This document shows positions 8,284-15,666 of a stretch of DNA of 32,559 nt, piece after piece. Origin of the DNA: JAFGGT01 sp036733165 (GTDB lineage: Archaea; Methanobacteriota_B; Thermococci; Methanofastidiosales; NM3). Position numbers and translations under genes: made by a program. Location of the stretch: the NCBI GenBank assembly GCA_036733165.1, contig DAINBB010000019.1, positions 1 through 32,559 on the forward strand. Direction: 5' to 3'. Each line of letters opens with the position of its first letter. The first letter of the stretch is position 1. The notes under the pieces were generated by a model, which was not told the origin of the DNA, ran no database searches, and saw only the letters and a list, made by a program, of their open reading frames with translations.

Positions 8284-9219
8284 GTCCTTGTTCCTGATCC
8301 TGGATATGTCCCTTCTCATCCTGAGAATCTCCTTCTTTATCTGCAGCACCTGATTGGAGACGAAACCGAACAGCAGCACCAGCAGCCCGCTGACTATCAA
8401 AAGGACCGTCATGTTTATAAGCGGCCTGTTCGGGTCGAGCTCGCCCCTGAGGAACAGATGAAGTATGTATACGCCCGAAACGGTGCCTATAACCATGAGC
8501 AGGAGGCCGAAGAATCCGAATATTATGAAGGGTTTCTCGTAGGCCGAGAGCCAGAAGTGCCCCTTTGCCCCGGAGATGAAGTTGAACTTCGACTCCCCGT
8601 ATATCCTTTTCGAGAGCTTGACTGGAACCTCTATCACCCTGTACCCGAGGGATCCCGCCTTGGCCAGTATCTCGGGGTTTATCTCCATCCTGTCCGACTC
8701 TATCTCTATCGAGTCCAGCAGTTCCCTCCTGTACGCCCTGAAAACGGTGGTGGTGCTCTTGACGTTGTAGGGCATGGATCGTGAGAGGACGAAGTTCCCC
8801 AGCTTGCTGATGGCCTCTCGGTACCACGGCACCCCTTCGAGCCCGCCCCCCTTTATGTATGGGGAACCGATGACCATGTCGTAATCGTCGATCTTTTCCA
8901 TAAGCTTGGGTATGTCCGCCGGGTCGAAGGTCATGTCCGCATCGAGGGTGATCAGCACATCGCCCCCTGCATTCTTGAAACCTTGGCGTAGCGCATAGCC
9001 CATGCCCCTGTTCTGCTTGTAGCTCACGAGCCTCAGGGCAGGATACTTCTTGGCCGCCTTCTCGAGCATCTTTTGCGTATCGTCGCCCGAACCGTCGTTG
9101 ACGCAGATTATCTCGTAGGCCTCATGTCCCTTCATGACGTCGTCGATCTTCTTGACAATATGCTCGACGTTCTCCTCCTCGTTGTACATGGGAACTATGC
9201 AGGATATCATCATGCTCAT
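8278..9219 (-). CDS. GT2 polyprenyl-phosphate sugar synthase (DPM1/GtrB-like) with two C-terminal TM helices
   Basis: The N-terminal GT-A domain shows CIVPMYNEEENV, CVNDGSGDDT and the metal-binding LDADMTFDPADIP. Next come the RGMGYALRQGF and STTTVFRAYRR segments typical of dolichyl/undecaprenyl-phosphate glucose or mannose synthases. Two hydrophobic helices (about residues 230-250 and 268-290) anchor it, as in GtrB/ArnC. The likely product is a polyprenyl-phosphate hexose, the donor for GT-C enzymes such as its convergent neighbour. Start codons cluster at TTG 9222, ATG 9219, ATG 9213 and ATG 9210. A TATA-like stretch near 9232-9244 would place a leaderless start at 9213. The sugar specificity cannot be read from the sequence. 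Confidence 0.85.
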   Translation of the reverse strand: MSMMISCIVPMYNEEENVEHIVKKIDDVMKGHEAYEIICVNDGSGDDTQKMLEKAAKKYPALRLVSYKQNRGMGYALRQGFKNAGGDVLITLDADMTFDPADIPKLMEKIDDYDMVIGSPYIKGGGLEGVPWYREAISKLGNFVLSRSMPYNVKSTTTVFRAYRRELLDSIEIESDRMEINPEILAKAGSLGYRVIEVPVKLSKRIYGESKFNFISGAKGHFWLSAYEKPFIIFGFFGLLLMVIGTVSGVYILHLFLRGELDPNRPLINMTVLLIVSGLLVLLFGFVSNQVLQIKKEILRMRRDISRIRNKDL

Positions 9220-9270
9220 CAATAGTATCTATGAATATTAAAAACTATGCGAAGGCGCGACGGCCCCCCA

Positions 9271-10128
9271 TCAGCGCCCCTTTGTCAGGACGTACGTGGC
9301 GAGAACGTAGGCGGACGCCAGGAGCGTGAACGACAGTGATGTCCCGACGCGCTGGCCCAGCATGACGACGCCGAACAGGTTCAGAAGGGCGATGTTGGAC
9401 ATGAAGAATAGCGCCCTGACTCTGCCGTTATGGTAGAATCTCTCGAAGAGGTTGTCCTTCTCCAGCCTGAACTCCACAGGATTCACGCCAAGGTATGTTA
9501 GGACATTGTATGCCGAGAGGACCAACGCGTATGAGAGGACAGGGAATGTCAGGACCCCGTCCGCGCACAGGAAGTAGAAGACAGGGTATATCACCCTGTA
9601 TATCCTCAGGTAGAATATCGTCGGCAGCCTGTAGGCCTTCACCACGTTGTTGTGGACGTAGTACACGCCTATCAGGATGATGTTGAACAGGGCGAAATGT
9701 TCCACATAGGGCCATTCGGTGTACTGCCAGGCCAGCAGCAGGAAGGCCGCGAGGACGGCCAGCCTGAAGATCGTGGAGATGGGGACGTATCTTCTTTTGA
9801 TGGAAGATCCCAGCCTGCCGCTGTCGACCTTTTCCATCTTTTCGGATATCACGTCGTTGTAGATGTAACCTGTCTCGTAGACCAGGAAGAACAGAAAGCA
9901 GAACAAGAGGTATACCGCCACATGCATCGGCAGCGTCCCTGTGATGTATTCCTCCAGGCCGTTGTGGTAAATGTGGAAGAGCTCTATGAACATGATGGGA
10001 AGGCAGCTCGTGTAGAGGAAGTAGAGGCCGAACAGCATCTTGAGGGTCCTTCCCCTTGACAGGTATGTGTAGTAACCAGGTATGAAGAGGGACATCCTCT
10101 CCTTGACGGACCTATCGGCCATCCCCAT
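9271..10128 (-). CDS. UbiA-like polytopic membrane protein, possible polyprenyl-phosphate pentose-phosphate transferase
   Basis: About 285 residues with eight or so predicted membrane helices. The second loop reads YNDVISEKMEKVDSGR, with N91-D92 and acidic residues four and seven positions later, followed by an SIKRRYVPIS stretch. This resembles the first Asp-rich motif of UbiA enzymes, and most of all the decaprenyl-phosphate phosphoribosyltransferase branch (NDxxDxxxDxxHPxKRxRP). The match is weak and a second Asp motif is not clear, so UbiA membership is an inference. It follows and overlaps a HAD phosphatase gene, and UbiA and HAD domains are known to occur together in some bacterial proteins. 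Candidate starts are GTG 10131, ATG 10128 and ATG 10122, with a GAGGGGTGAT element ahead. Confidence 0.5.
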   Translation of the reverse strand: MGMADRSVKERMSLFIPGYYTYLSRGRTLKMLFGLYFLYTSCLPIMFIELFHIYHNGLEEYITGTLPMHVAVYLLFCFLFFLVYETGYIYNDVISEKMEKVDSGRLGSSIKRRYVPISTIFRLAVLAAFLLLAWQYTEWPYVEHFALFNIILIGVYYVHNNVVKAYRLPTIFYLRIYRVIYPVFYFLCADGVLTFPVLSYALVLSAYNVLTYLGVNPVEFRLEKDNLFERFYHNGRVRALFFMSNIALLNLFGVVMLGQRVGTSLSFTLLASAYVLATYVLTKGR

Positions 10129-10759
10129 CACCCCTCACGACCTCTATATCGTCTCCGTCAACCTTGAACACCCTCCCGAACCTTCCTACGAGCCCCGACT
10201 CCGCCTCGATGTCGTCCACATAGTAGTCCGATTGTTGCATGACGTGCGCAAGTCCTGCCCTTTCCAGTGCGGATATCTTGAGGTCGTTGAACGTGTCATC
10301 TCCGACACCCTCTATCCTGCCATCGGCGGTCCTGAAGGTCGTTGGGATGCATTCGTCGAATCCAAGGCTTTCCGAGATGGTCCTGGCCGGTATCTCCGTG
10401 CAGGCCGTGAGAAGGACGATTCTCTTCCCGTCACCCTTCTCCCTTTGGACGATCTCGAGCACCTTCTCGTTGGCATGGGTCATGAAAAGTGGCATGTAGC
10501 AACATTCGGAGTACTGCCTGAGCTCGTCGTAGCTGAGCCCCTTGAAGAACGACGCTATCAGGAAAGCCCTCCTCCGCCTCCCGCCCATCGGGAGCATCCT
10601 TGAGATGGCGGTCAGGATGTACTTCCTTACCAACGACGCCCTCCTCTTCTTGTAGACCAGATAGTTCTCGATGAAATCGAACGTATTGTTGAGCTTTGGG
10701 CCCCCCACCGTCCCATCGAGATCAAAGAACACATATCGGATATCTGATTCGCTGTTCAT
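10112..10759 (-). CDS. HAD-superfamily hydrolase (phosphatase/phosphotransferase)
   Basis: All four HAD motifs are visible in 215 residues. Motif I is FFDLDGT with nucleophile D13 and D15, motif II is LLTACTE with T118, motif III is Lys at about 161 (NDLKISAL), and motif IV is YYVDDIEAE with D182/D183. An all-helical cap of roughly 80 residues sits between motifs I and II, as in HAD subfamily I and the PSP-like HAD-IB group. The product is cytoplasmic. It is the first gene of a two-gene operon, overlapping the UbiA-like membrane gene by about 17 nt, so it may dephosphorylate that enzyme's product (for example a polyprenyl-phospho-pentose phosphate; inference). ATG 10759 has a TATA-like ATATTATAAT about 27 nt upstream. 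Confidence 0.85.
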   Translation of the reverse strand: MNSESDIRYVFFDLDGTVGGPKLNNTFDFIENYLVYKKRRASLVRKYILTAISRMLPMGGRRRRAFLIASFFKGLSYDELRQYSECCYMPLFMTHANEKVLEIVQREKGDGKRIVLLTACTEIPARTISESLGFDECIPTTFRTADGRIEGVGDDTFNDLKISALERAGLAHVMQQSDYYVDDIEAESGLVGRFGRVFKVDGDDIEVVRGDGDGR

Positions 10760-10780
10760 CCGTTATTGAGTTATATCGAC

Positions 10781-10790
10781 ATATTATAAT
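10781..10790 (-). promoter_or_regulatory. TATA box for the HAD-UbiA operon
   Basis: ATATTATAAT, read on the minus strand, is centred about 27 nt before ATG 10759 in the divergent gap, which suggests a leaderless transcript. Confidence 0.4.
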
Positions 10791-10820
10791 AATTTATGTC
10801 TTGTCCAAAAACATGCCTAG

Positions 10821-10838
10821 TATAAAAAAGCTTATAAG
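10821..10838 (+). promoter_or_regulatory. Probable promoter (TATA) for the small membrane-protein pair
   Basis: TATAAAAAAG followed by CTTATAAG provides one or two TATA-like elements. The second is about 40 nt before ATG 10875, implying a short leader rather than a leaderless start. Confidence 0.35.
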
Positions 10839-10874
10839 AACACATCGAGAAAGGGAATTGACGTCACAGTATGG

Positions 10875-11372
10875 ATGGATGATTCTATGAGCAAGCAGTT
10901 GAGGGCCCTTCAGGCCGTATTGGGCATATGCGTCGCGGTGCTGGCGTTCTATTTGTTGAGGGAGATCGATTACTACGGCGCCGCTGGCATAGGGATCCTC
11001 TGGGGACTGGCGGCCTTTCTCGGCGTCCAGGCCCTGAACGAATGGAGCAGGAACAGGAACGAGATGGTGATCCTGCCGAAGGGTCATGCCGCCGATGGCG
11101 CACCGGACGCCGTGGCCAGGGACAAGGATGCGTCCGAGGCTTATCCCATAAAGGATTGGACGAACATCAAGTCATCGCTCTACATGCTCAAGCTTAATCT
11201 TGAGGACATGGACGACCCCTCGGAGAAGAAGAGGCTTGCTCACGACTGCATCGCCATATTGAAGAGATATGAGGACATAATATCGAAATACGGCGACCAC
11301 ATACCTGACGACGAGAATATGGGCGTGCTGGAAGACATAAAGTACTGTTCGTCGGTCTTCCAGGAAAAGTAG
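10875..11372 (+). CDS. Small membrane protein of unknown function (two TM helices plus cytoplasmic helical domain)
   Basis: Not recognised. The 165 residues start with two adjacent hydrophobic helices (about 10-27 and 33-50) joined by a short REIDYYG turn. A charged linker rich in Ala/Asp/Lys follows, then a helical domain (about 93-165) with regularly spaced Leu/Ile (LYMLKLNLEDMDD, CIAILKRYEDIISKYGD). The layout is N-terminal anchor plus cytosolic helical bundle. ATG 10875 and ATG 10887 are both possible starts, and an out-of-frame ATG lies at 10871. The next gene begins 12 nt after its stop, so the two are probably one operon. No catalytic motif is visible. Confidence 0.6.
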   Translation: MDDSMSKQLRALQAVLGICVAVLAFYLLREIDYYGAAGIGILWGLAAFLGVQALNEWSRNRNEMVILPKGHAADGAPDAVARDKDASEAYPIKDWTNIKSSLYMLKLNLEDMDDPSEKKRLAHDCIAILKRYEDIISKYGDHIPDDENMGVLEDIKYCSSVFQEK

Positions 11373-11384
11373 GCGGTCTGCCAG

Positions 11385-11900
11385 ATGTCGATATTGGCCC
11401 ATATCGGTTTCACCATCATCCTCTTTCTCGCCATTCTCAAATATCTGGGAAAGGATTTGCGGAGCTATGACCTCAGGCTTGTCATCGTGGGTGCATTGCT
11501 CCCCGACATAATAGACAAACCGCTGAGTCTGTTATCTCTGGGATCCGGCAGGGGATACGCCCACACGCTGCTCTTCATGGTCCTGGTCCTTGTGCTGGCG
11601 TACAGGCACAAGGCTATGGAGCTTGCCTTCGGCAACGCCGTCCATCTATCGCTCGACTTCATGTTCCTGGAACCGAGGATATTCCTCTGGCCCCTCTTGG
11701 GGACATATATCGAGGTGACGACCCATACGTCCTCATACTACTGGGACCAGATATTCACCTCTCTTTTCGTACAGGTCACCGAAGGACTGGGCCTGGCCTG
11801 CATAATCCTGTTTGTCCATATGTTCGGCCTCCGCTCGCCCGGGAGGCTCAGACGATTCCTGTCAAATGGCGAATTGGTCCCGCGCCAAGCAAATAATTAA
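11385..11900 (+). CDS. Membrane-bound YdjM-like metal-dependent hydrolase family protein (DUF457-like)
   Basis: 171 residues with four or five membrane helices. It shows the conserved polar set of the YdjM/DUF457 family (PF04307): an early His in the first helix (AHIGF), GALLPDIIDKP, RGYAHTLLF, and AVHLSLDFM followed by a WPLLG turn. Family members are annotated as membrane-bound metal-dependent hydrolases because of these His/Asp residues, but few have been tested biochemically. It follows the 165-residue membrane protein by 12 nt. Its place beside glycan genes could mean lipid-carrier or envelope lipid turnover, which is speculation. The family call is fairly secure and the activity is not. 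Confidence 0.7.
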   Translation: MSILAHIGFTIILFLAILKYLGKDLRSYDLRLVIVGALLPDIIDKPLSLLSLGSGRGYAHTLLFMVLVLVLAYRHKAMELAFGNAVHLSLDFMFLEPRIFLWPLLGTYIEVTTHTSSYYWDQIFTSLFVQVTEGLGLACIILFVHMFGLRSPGRLRRFLSNGELVPRQANN

Positions 11901-11932
11901 AATCATTCAATGACATTTAGTTGTGTGAGCGC

Positions 11933-12976
11933 ATGAAAACGGCACTTATTACCGGAATAACTGGCCAGGATGGTTCATACCTGGCCGAGTATCTTCTTTC
12001 ATTGGGCTATCATGTCCATGGCATCATCAGGAGGGCGAGCAGTTTCAACACCCCCCGCATATCACACATTTTCGTGGACCCCCACGAGGAGGACGCCAAG
12101 CTTCACCTGCACTATGGCGACCTCTCAGACTCCAGCCTGATATCCAAGCTGATTTATACGGTGAAACCGGACGAGATATACCATCTGGGCGCCCAGAGCC
12201 ACGTAAGGGTCAGCTTCGACATGCCGGAGTACACGGGAGACATCACCGCGCTCGGGACCACCAGACTCCTTGATGCCATACACAACAGCGGCAACGACGT
12301 AAGATTCTATCAGGCGTCGAGCAGCGAGATGTTCGGCTCATCGCCGCCCCCGCAGTCCGAGAAGAGCCCCTTCATGCCCAGGAGCCCATACGCATGCGCC
12401 AAGCTCTACTCGCACTGGATGACTAGGAACTACAGGGAAGGTTATGGCATCTTCGCAAGTTGCGGCATACTGTTCAATCACGAGTCCCCAAGGAGGGGAG
12501 GCACCTTCGTGACCAGGAAGATCACCCGCGCGGTGGCGCACATACTCGCGGGGAAGCAGGACAAGCTGTACCTTGGAAATCTGGCCGCCAAGAGGGACTG
12601 GGGATTCGCCCCGGAGTATGTGATGCTGATGTGGAAGATGCTACAGCAAGACGCGCCGGACGATTATGTCGTCGGCGTCGGCGAGACGCATTCTGTCCAG
12701 GAGTTCCTGGACGCTGCCTTCGATTATGCCGGGCTCAACGTGAAAGACCATGTTGAGATAGACAAAAGATATTTTAGGCCAAACGAGGTCGAAAAGCTCA
12801 TAGCGGACCCCTCGAAGGCGCGGGAGAGGCTCGGCTGGGACCCGAAGATAGGGTTCGACGAGCTTGTCAGGATAATGGTTGATGCCGACATGAAGAAGAT
12901 CGGGATGGAACCTATCGGAGAGGGGGACAGGTTGCTTGAGAAACATTTCCCCGACAGATGGTGGAAGATTGACTAG
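11933..12976 (+). CDS. gmd: GDP-mannose 4,6-dehydratase
   Basis: This extended short-chain dehydrogenase converts GDP-D-mannose to GDP-4-keto-6-deoxy-D-mannose. The N-terminus MKTALITGITGQDGSYLAE carries the NADP-binding GxxGxxG. The catalytic set is SSSEMFG (Ser131/Glu132 from this start) and PYACAKLYSHW (Tyr153, Lys157). A family-typical FNHESPRRGGTFVTRKI region and a WDPK-containing C-terminus follow. At 347 residues the length is normal. The frame opens earlier at TTG 11921, but ATG 11933 gives the canonical family start. A TATA-like AAATAATTAAAAT lies near 11891-11903. The next gene starts 8 nt after its stop and uses its product, so the two form an operon for a 6-deoxy or 3,6-dideoxy sugar. 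Confidence 0.95.
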   Translation: MKTALITGITGQDGSYLAEYLLSLGYHVHGIIRRASSFNTPRISHIFVDPHEEDAKLHLHYGDLSDSSLISKLIYTVKPDEIYHLGAQSHVRVSFDMPEYTGDITALGTTRLLDAIHNSGNDVRFYQASSSEMFGSSPPPQSEKSPFMPRSPYACAKLYSHWMTRNYREGYGIFASCGILFNHESPRRGGTFVTRKITRAVAHILAGKQDKLYLGNLAAKRDWGFAPEYVMLMWKMLQQDAPDDYVVGVGETHSVQEFLDAAFDYAGLNVKDHVEIDKRYFRPNEVEKLIADPSKARERLGWDPKIGFDELVRIMVDADMKKIGMEPIGEGDRLLEKHFPDRWWKID

Positions 12977-12984
12977 GTCATATC

Positions 12985-14187
12985 ATGAGACGCATCAAGG
13001 TTGGAGACCTGCGCATAGGAGAAGCTGAAAGGCAGGCAGTGATGGACGTACTTGATTCAGACTACATATCCGAGAACTCAAGGGTGAGGGAGTTCGAGTC
13101 CAAGTTCTCTGAATATCTCGGAGTGTGCAGCTCCGTCGCCCTGAACTCCGGCACATCAGCTCTCATCGCCGGCCTCACGTCCCTGGCATATCTCGGAAGG
13201 GGATGCGTGGGGACGGGCACGAAGGTCATAACAACGCCCCTGACATACGTTGCCACGGCGAACGCCATAGGGCTAAGCGGGATGGAACCGGTATTCGCGG
13301 ACATCGGCGCCGACGGATTCAACATCGACCCGGAACGCATATCCTCTATCTTGGAGGACGCTTACGACCCGGCCGAGTATTCTGTCATACTGCCGGTCCA
13401 TCTCATGGGGTATCCGTGCGACATGGACAGGATCAACGGCATTGCCAGAAAGCACGGCCTTGTCGTCGTGGAGGACTCCGCCCAGGCGCACGGGAGCTTA
13501 TACAAGGGGGACAGGACCGGTTCCCTCTCAACGTTTTCCGCATTCTCGTTCTACATAGCCCACAACATACAGGCGGGGGAGTTCGGCGCCCTCGGGACAG
13601 ACGACGCCGAGCTTGCCGAGATGGTGAGGAAGGTCAAGTCAAACGGCAGGATAAGGAACTATTCGCCCTGCATGTACCCAGGCTCGTCCGGCACCTCTGA
13701 TGATTACTTCCGCTACGACCTCAGCTTCGAGCACGACGTTGTCGGTTACAACTTCAAGTGCTCCGAGATCCACTCAGCCCTGGCCCTGATGCAGCTTGGC
13801 AGGGCGGAGGACATACGGAGGATGCGCCTTGAGAACTTCAAGTACCTCCTTGACGGCCTCTCCGGGCTCGATGGCGTTTTCGAGCTCCCCCCGTATGATG
13901 GGGACGTGAGCTACTTCGCCTTCCCGCTCGTGCTCCGTGAGGGTGTGGGCCTGGACAGGGAGAACATCAGATTCAAGCTTTACGAGGACGGGATAGAGAC
14001 GAGGCCGATGTTCGGATGCATCCCCACATACCACAGGGCCTACTCGCACCTCAAGAGGGATTATGACGGACTGCTTCCGAACGCCGAGAGGGTGGGGTCG
14101 AGGGGTTTCTACCTGGGCTGCCATCAATACCTCTCCACCGATGACCTCGACTACGTCATCAGGCGCCTTAGGTCGTATTGCACATGA
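12985..14187 (+). CDS. PLP-dependent DegT-fold sugar 3-dehydratase (GDP-4-keto-6-deoxymannose 3-dehydratase, ColD-like)
   Basis: This 400-residue fold-type I PLP enzyme belongs to the DegT/DnrJ/EryC1 family. The phosphate-binding NSGTSAL (54-60) and cofactor-binding VVEDSAQAHG (D164, Q167) are normal. At the position of the Schiff-base Lys the protein reads SFYIAHNIQAGEFG, with His193 (codon CAC at 13561). His there is the hallmark of the 3-dehydratases such as ColD, which remove the C3 hydroxyl instead of transaminating. The Cys-rich [2Fe-2S] segment of RfbH/E1 enzymes is not apparent, which favours the ColD type. It follows gmd by 8 nt, and gmd makes exactly the ColD substrate. The expected product is GDP-4-keto-3,6-dideoxymannose. 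The exact substrate is inferred from context. ColD-type enzymes also need glutamate or PMP. Confidence 0.8.
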   Translation: MRRIKVGDLRIGEAERQAVMDVLDSDYISENSRVREFESKFSEYLGVCSSVALNSGTSALIAGLTSLAYLGRGCVGTGTKVITTPLTYVATANAIGLSGMEPVFADIGADGFNIDPERISSILEDAYDPAEYSVILPVHLMGYPCDMDRINGIARKHGLVVVEDSAQAHGSLYKGDRTGSLSTFSAFSFYIAHNIQAGEFGALGTDDAELAEMVRKVKSNGRIRNYSPCMYPGSSGTSDDYFRYDLSFEHDVVGYNFKCSEIHSALALMQLGRAEDIRRMRLENFKYLLDGLSGLDGVFELPPYDGDVSYFAFPLVLREGVGLDRENIRFKLYEDGIETRPMFGCIPTYHRAYSHLKRDYDGLLPNAERVGSRGFYLGCHQYLSTDDLDYVIRRLRSYCT

Positions 14188-14210
14188 GGGGGTTCCCCGT
14201 TCCGATTTTT
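14188..14210 (+). terminator. Possible terminator after gmd-3-dehydratase operon
   Basis: Directly after the stop codon, GGGG and CCCC blocks separated by two bases are followed by TTCCGA and a run of five T (14206-14210). Archaeal termination mainly needs the U-tract; the loop is too short for a classic hairpin. Confidence 0.3.
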
Positions 14211-14225
14211 GACAGGGGCCGTCAT

Positions 14226-14250
14226 GGCGGCCTTGGACGTTCATGCCGCC
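14226..14250. other. Inverted repeat (6-bp stem, 13-nt loop) in a GC-rich intergenic gap
   Basis: GGCGGC (14226-14231) and GCCGCC (14245-14250) are perfect reverse complements. They sit in a gap of about 170 nt whose first 100 nt are unusually GC-rich, before it becomes AT-rich at about 14290. It could be a transcript-end structure or an unannotated RNA element. Confidence 0.35.
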
Positions 14251-14323
14251 GAAGAGTAAGGGCCTGGCACTGGGCCGCCCGATGCGATGAATCAGGGGAT
14301 TAATATATAATAAAATAAGGGGA

Positions 14324-14334
14324 AATATTTATAG
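14324..14334 (+). promoter_or_regulatory. TATA box for the GDP-fucose/colitose synthase operon
   Basis: AATATTTATAG is centred about 28 nt before GTG 14357, so the transcript is probably leaderless and GTG 14357 (not ATG 14366) is the start. Confidence 0.5.
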
Positions 14335-14356
14335 TAAAATGGTAAAATAGTGCAAA

Positions 14357-15310
14357 GTGAGTAAGATGGGAAATGATTTCTTTTCCGGAAGGCGCATCAT
14401 AGTGACCGGCGGGGCCGGCTTCTTAGGAAAGAGCCTTGTGCCGATGCTCGAGAAGCGCGGGGCGGAGGTCTTCGTGCCCAGGAGCAGGGACTATGACCTG
14501 AGGTCGCTGGAAGATGTCCGCAGACTCTACGGTGATGCCGATCCGCAGGTCGTAATACACATGGCAGTGAACGGCGGCGGCATAGGATACACACGGAAAC
14601 ATCCCGGAAGCGTGTTCTACGACAACCTGATGATGGGAGTGAACACCACACACGCCGCGATGGAGATGGGCATAGAAAAATATGTGGGCATAGGCACCAT
14701 TTGCTCATATCCGAAGTTCACGGAGGTGCCCTTCAGGGAGAAGGATCTCTGGAACGGGTATCCCGAGGAGACAAACGCATCCTACGGGCTTTCAAAGAAG
14801 ATGATGCTCGTACAGTCCCAGGCCTACAGGGAGGAGTACGGGTTCAACGGGATACACCTGCTGCTGGTCAACATGTACGGCCCCCACGACAACTTCGACC
14901 TTGACAGGTCCCACGTCATACCGGCGCTCATAAGGAAGTTCGTGGACGCCGTCGAGGAGGACAGGGACGAGGTGACTGTCTGGGGCAGCGGCAGCGCATC
15001 GAGGGAGTTTCTCTATGTCGACGACGCGGCGAGGGCCATCACGCTCGCGACTGAGAGATACGACTCCTCCGAGCCGGTGAACGTCGGCGCGGGGTCCGAG
15101 ATAAAGATAAGCGAGCTCGTCGAGCTACTCAGGGAGCTTACCGGCTACGAGGGGAGCATAGCATGGGACACGTCCAAGCCAGACGGGCAACCCAGGCGGT
15201 GCCTTGACACATCCAGGGCCAAGGAGGCTTTCGGATTCGAGGCTGAAGTGAGTCTCCGGAAGGGCCTTCTCAGGACGATGAGATGGTACAAGGAGGAGTG
15301 GAAAGGATGA
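14357..15310 (+). CDS. GDP-L-fucose synthase / GDP-colitose synthase (Fcl/ColC family, SDR epimerase-reductase)
   Basis: 317 residues with the NADP-binding GGAGFLG (18-24) and the SDR pair Tyr143/Lys147 (ASYGLSKK). Both residues used by GDP-fucose synthase for C3/C5 epimerisation are present: Cys116 in GTICSYPK and His186 in RSHVIPAL. YGPHDNF, VWGSGSASREFLYVDD and SKPDGQPRR follow the family closely. Acting on the Gmd product it would give GDP-L-fucose. Acting on the 3-dehydratase product it would give GDP-L-colitose by C5 epimerisation and C4 reduction, as ColC does. The upstream His-type 3-dehydratase makes the second route likely, but the sequence alone cannot separate the two. Its stop overlaps the ATG of the DMT gene (ATGA). 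Confidence 0.88.
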   Translation: MSKMGNDFFSGRRIIVTGGAGFLGKSLVPMLEKRGAEVFVPRSRDYDLRSLEDVRRLYGDADPQVVIHMAVNGGGIGYTRKHPGSVFYDNLMMGVNTTHAAMEMGIEKYVGIGTICSYPKFTEVPFREKDLWNGYPEETNASYGLSKKMMLVQSQAYREEYGFNGIHLLLVNMYGPHDNFDLDRSHVIPALIRKFVDAVEEDRDEVTVWGSGSASREFLYVDDAARAITLATERYDSSEPVNVGAGSEIKISELVELLRELTGYEGSIAWDTSKPDGQPRRCLDTSRAKEAFGFEAEVSLRKGLLRTMRWYKEEWKG

Positions 15311-15666
15311 TATATCCTTTGCTTGCGCTCACGATAGTCCTAAACGCATCGGCCCAGTTGATACTCAAGAAGGGCGCCAACGTGACCGAGATGCCAGGGA
15401 GATTCGGGTCCGAGTGGTTCCACTCGTTCGTGCTCAATCCCTACATCCTGTCCGGGATCGTGCTCTACGGCCTAAGCTTCTTCATATACTTCAGGCTGCT
15501 GAAAGAGCTCGACCTCAGCTTCGCGTCGCCGGTGGTCATGGCGTCTGCGTTCATACTCGTGTACATATTCTCTGCAAGCCTTCTGGGGGAGACGATTACT
15601 TTATATAAGGTGGCCGGTCTTGCTTTAATAATCAGCGGACTTATCGTCATGTTCGCCGGAAGGTGA
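15307..15666 (+). CDS. Small DMT-superfamily membrane protein (EmrE/ArnE-like), probable lipid-linked sugar flippase subunit
   Basis: 119 residues with four hydrophobic helices, beginning MIYPLLALTIVLNASAQLILKKG. This is the typical N-terminus of small EamA/DMT proteins such as ArnE and ArnF. The ASPVVMASAFILVYIFSASLLGETI segment followed by a last helix is also family-like. The frame extends back to ATG 15283, but ATG 15307 overlaps the upstream stop as ATGA and has an AGGAG element 10-15 nt before it, so 15307 is chosen. The next gene, a GT2, overlaps its stop (GTGA). ArnE/ArnF flip polyprenyl-phosphate aminoarabinose for a GT-C transferase. The order DMT, GT2, GT39-like here suggests the same kind of job. 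Confidence 0.75.
   Translation: MIYPLLALTIVLNASAQLILKKGANVTEMPGRFGSEWFHSFVLNPYILSGIVLYGLSFFIYFRLLKELDLSFASPVVMASAFILVYIFSASLLGETITLYKVAGLALIISGLIVMFAGR

Noticed and set aside
12985..14187. Perosamine-type sugar aminotransferase
   Set aside because: Gmd adjacency would also fit GDP-perosamine synthase, but that enzyme needs the Schiff-base Lys, and this protein has His193.
14188..14356. tRNA gene in the GC-rich gap
   Set aside because: No acceptor/T-arm pair with GTTCRA-type loop and anticodon stem could be assembled; only simple hairpins are present.
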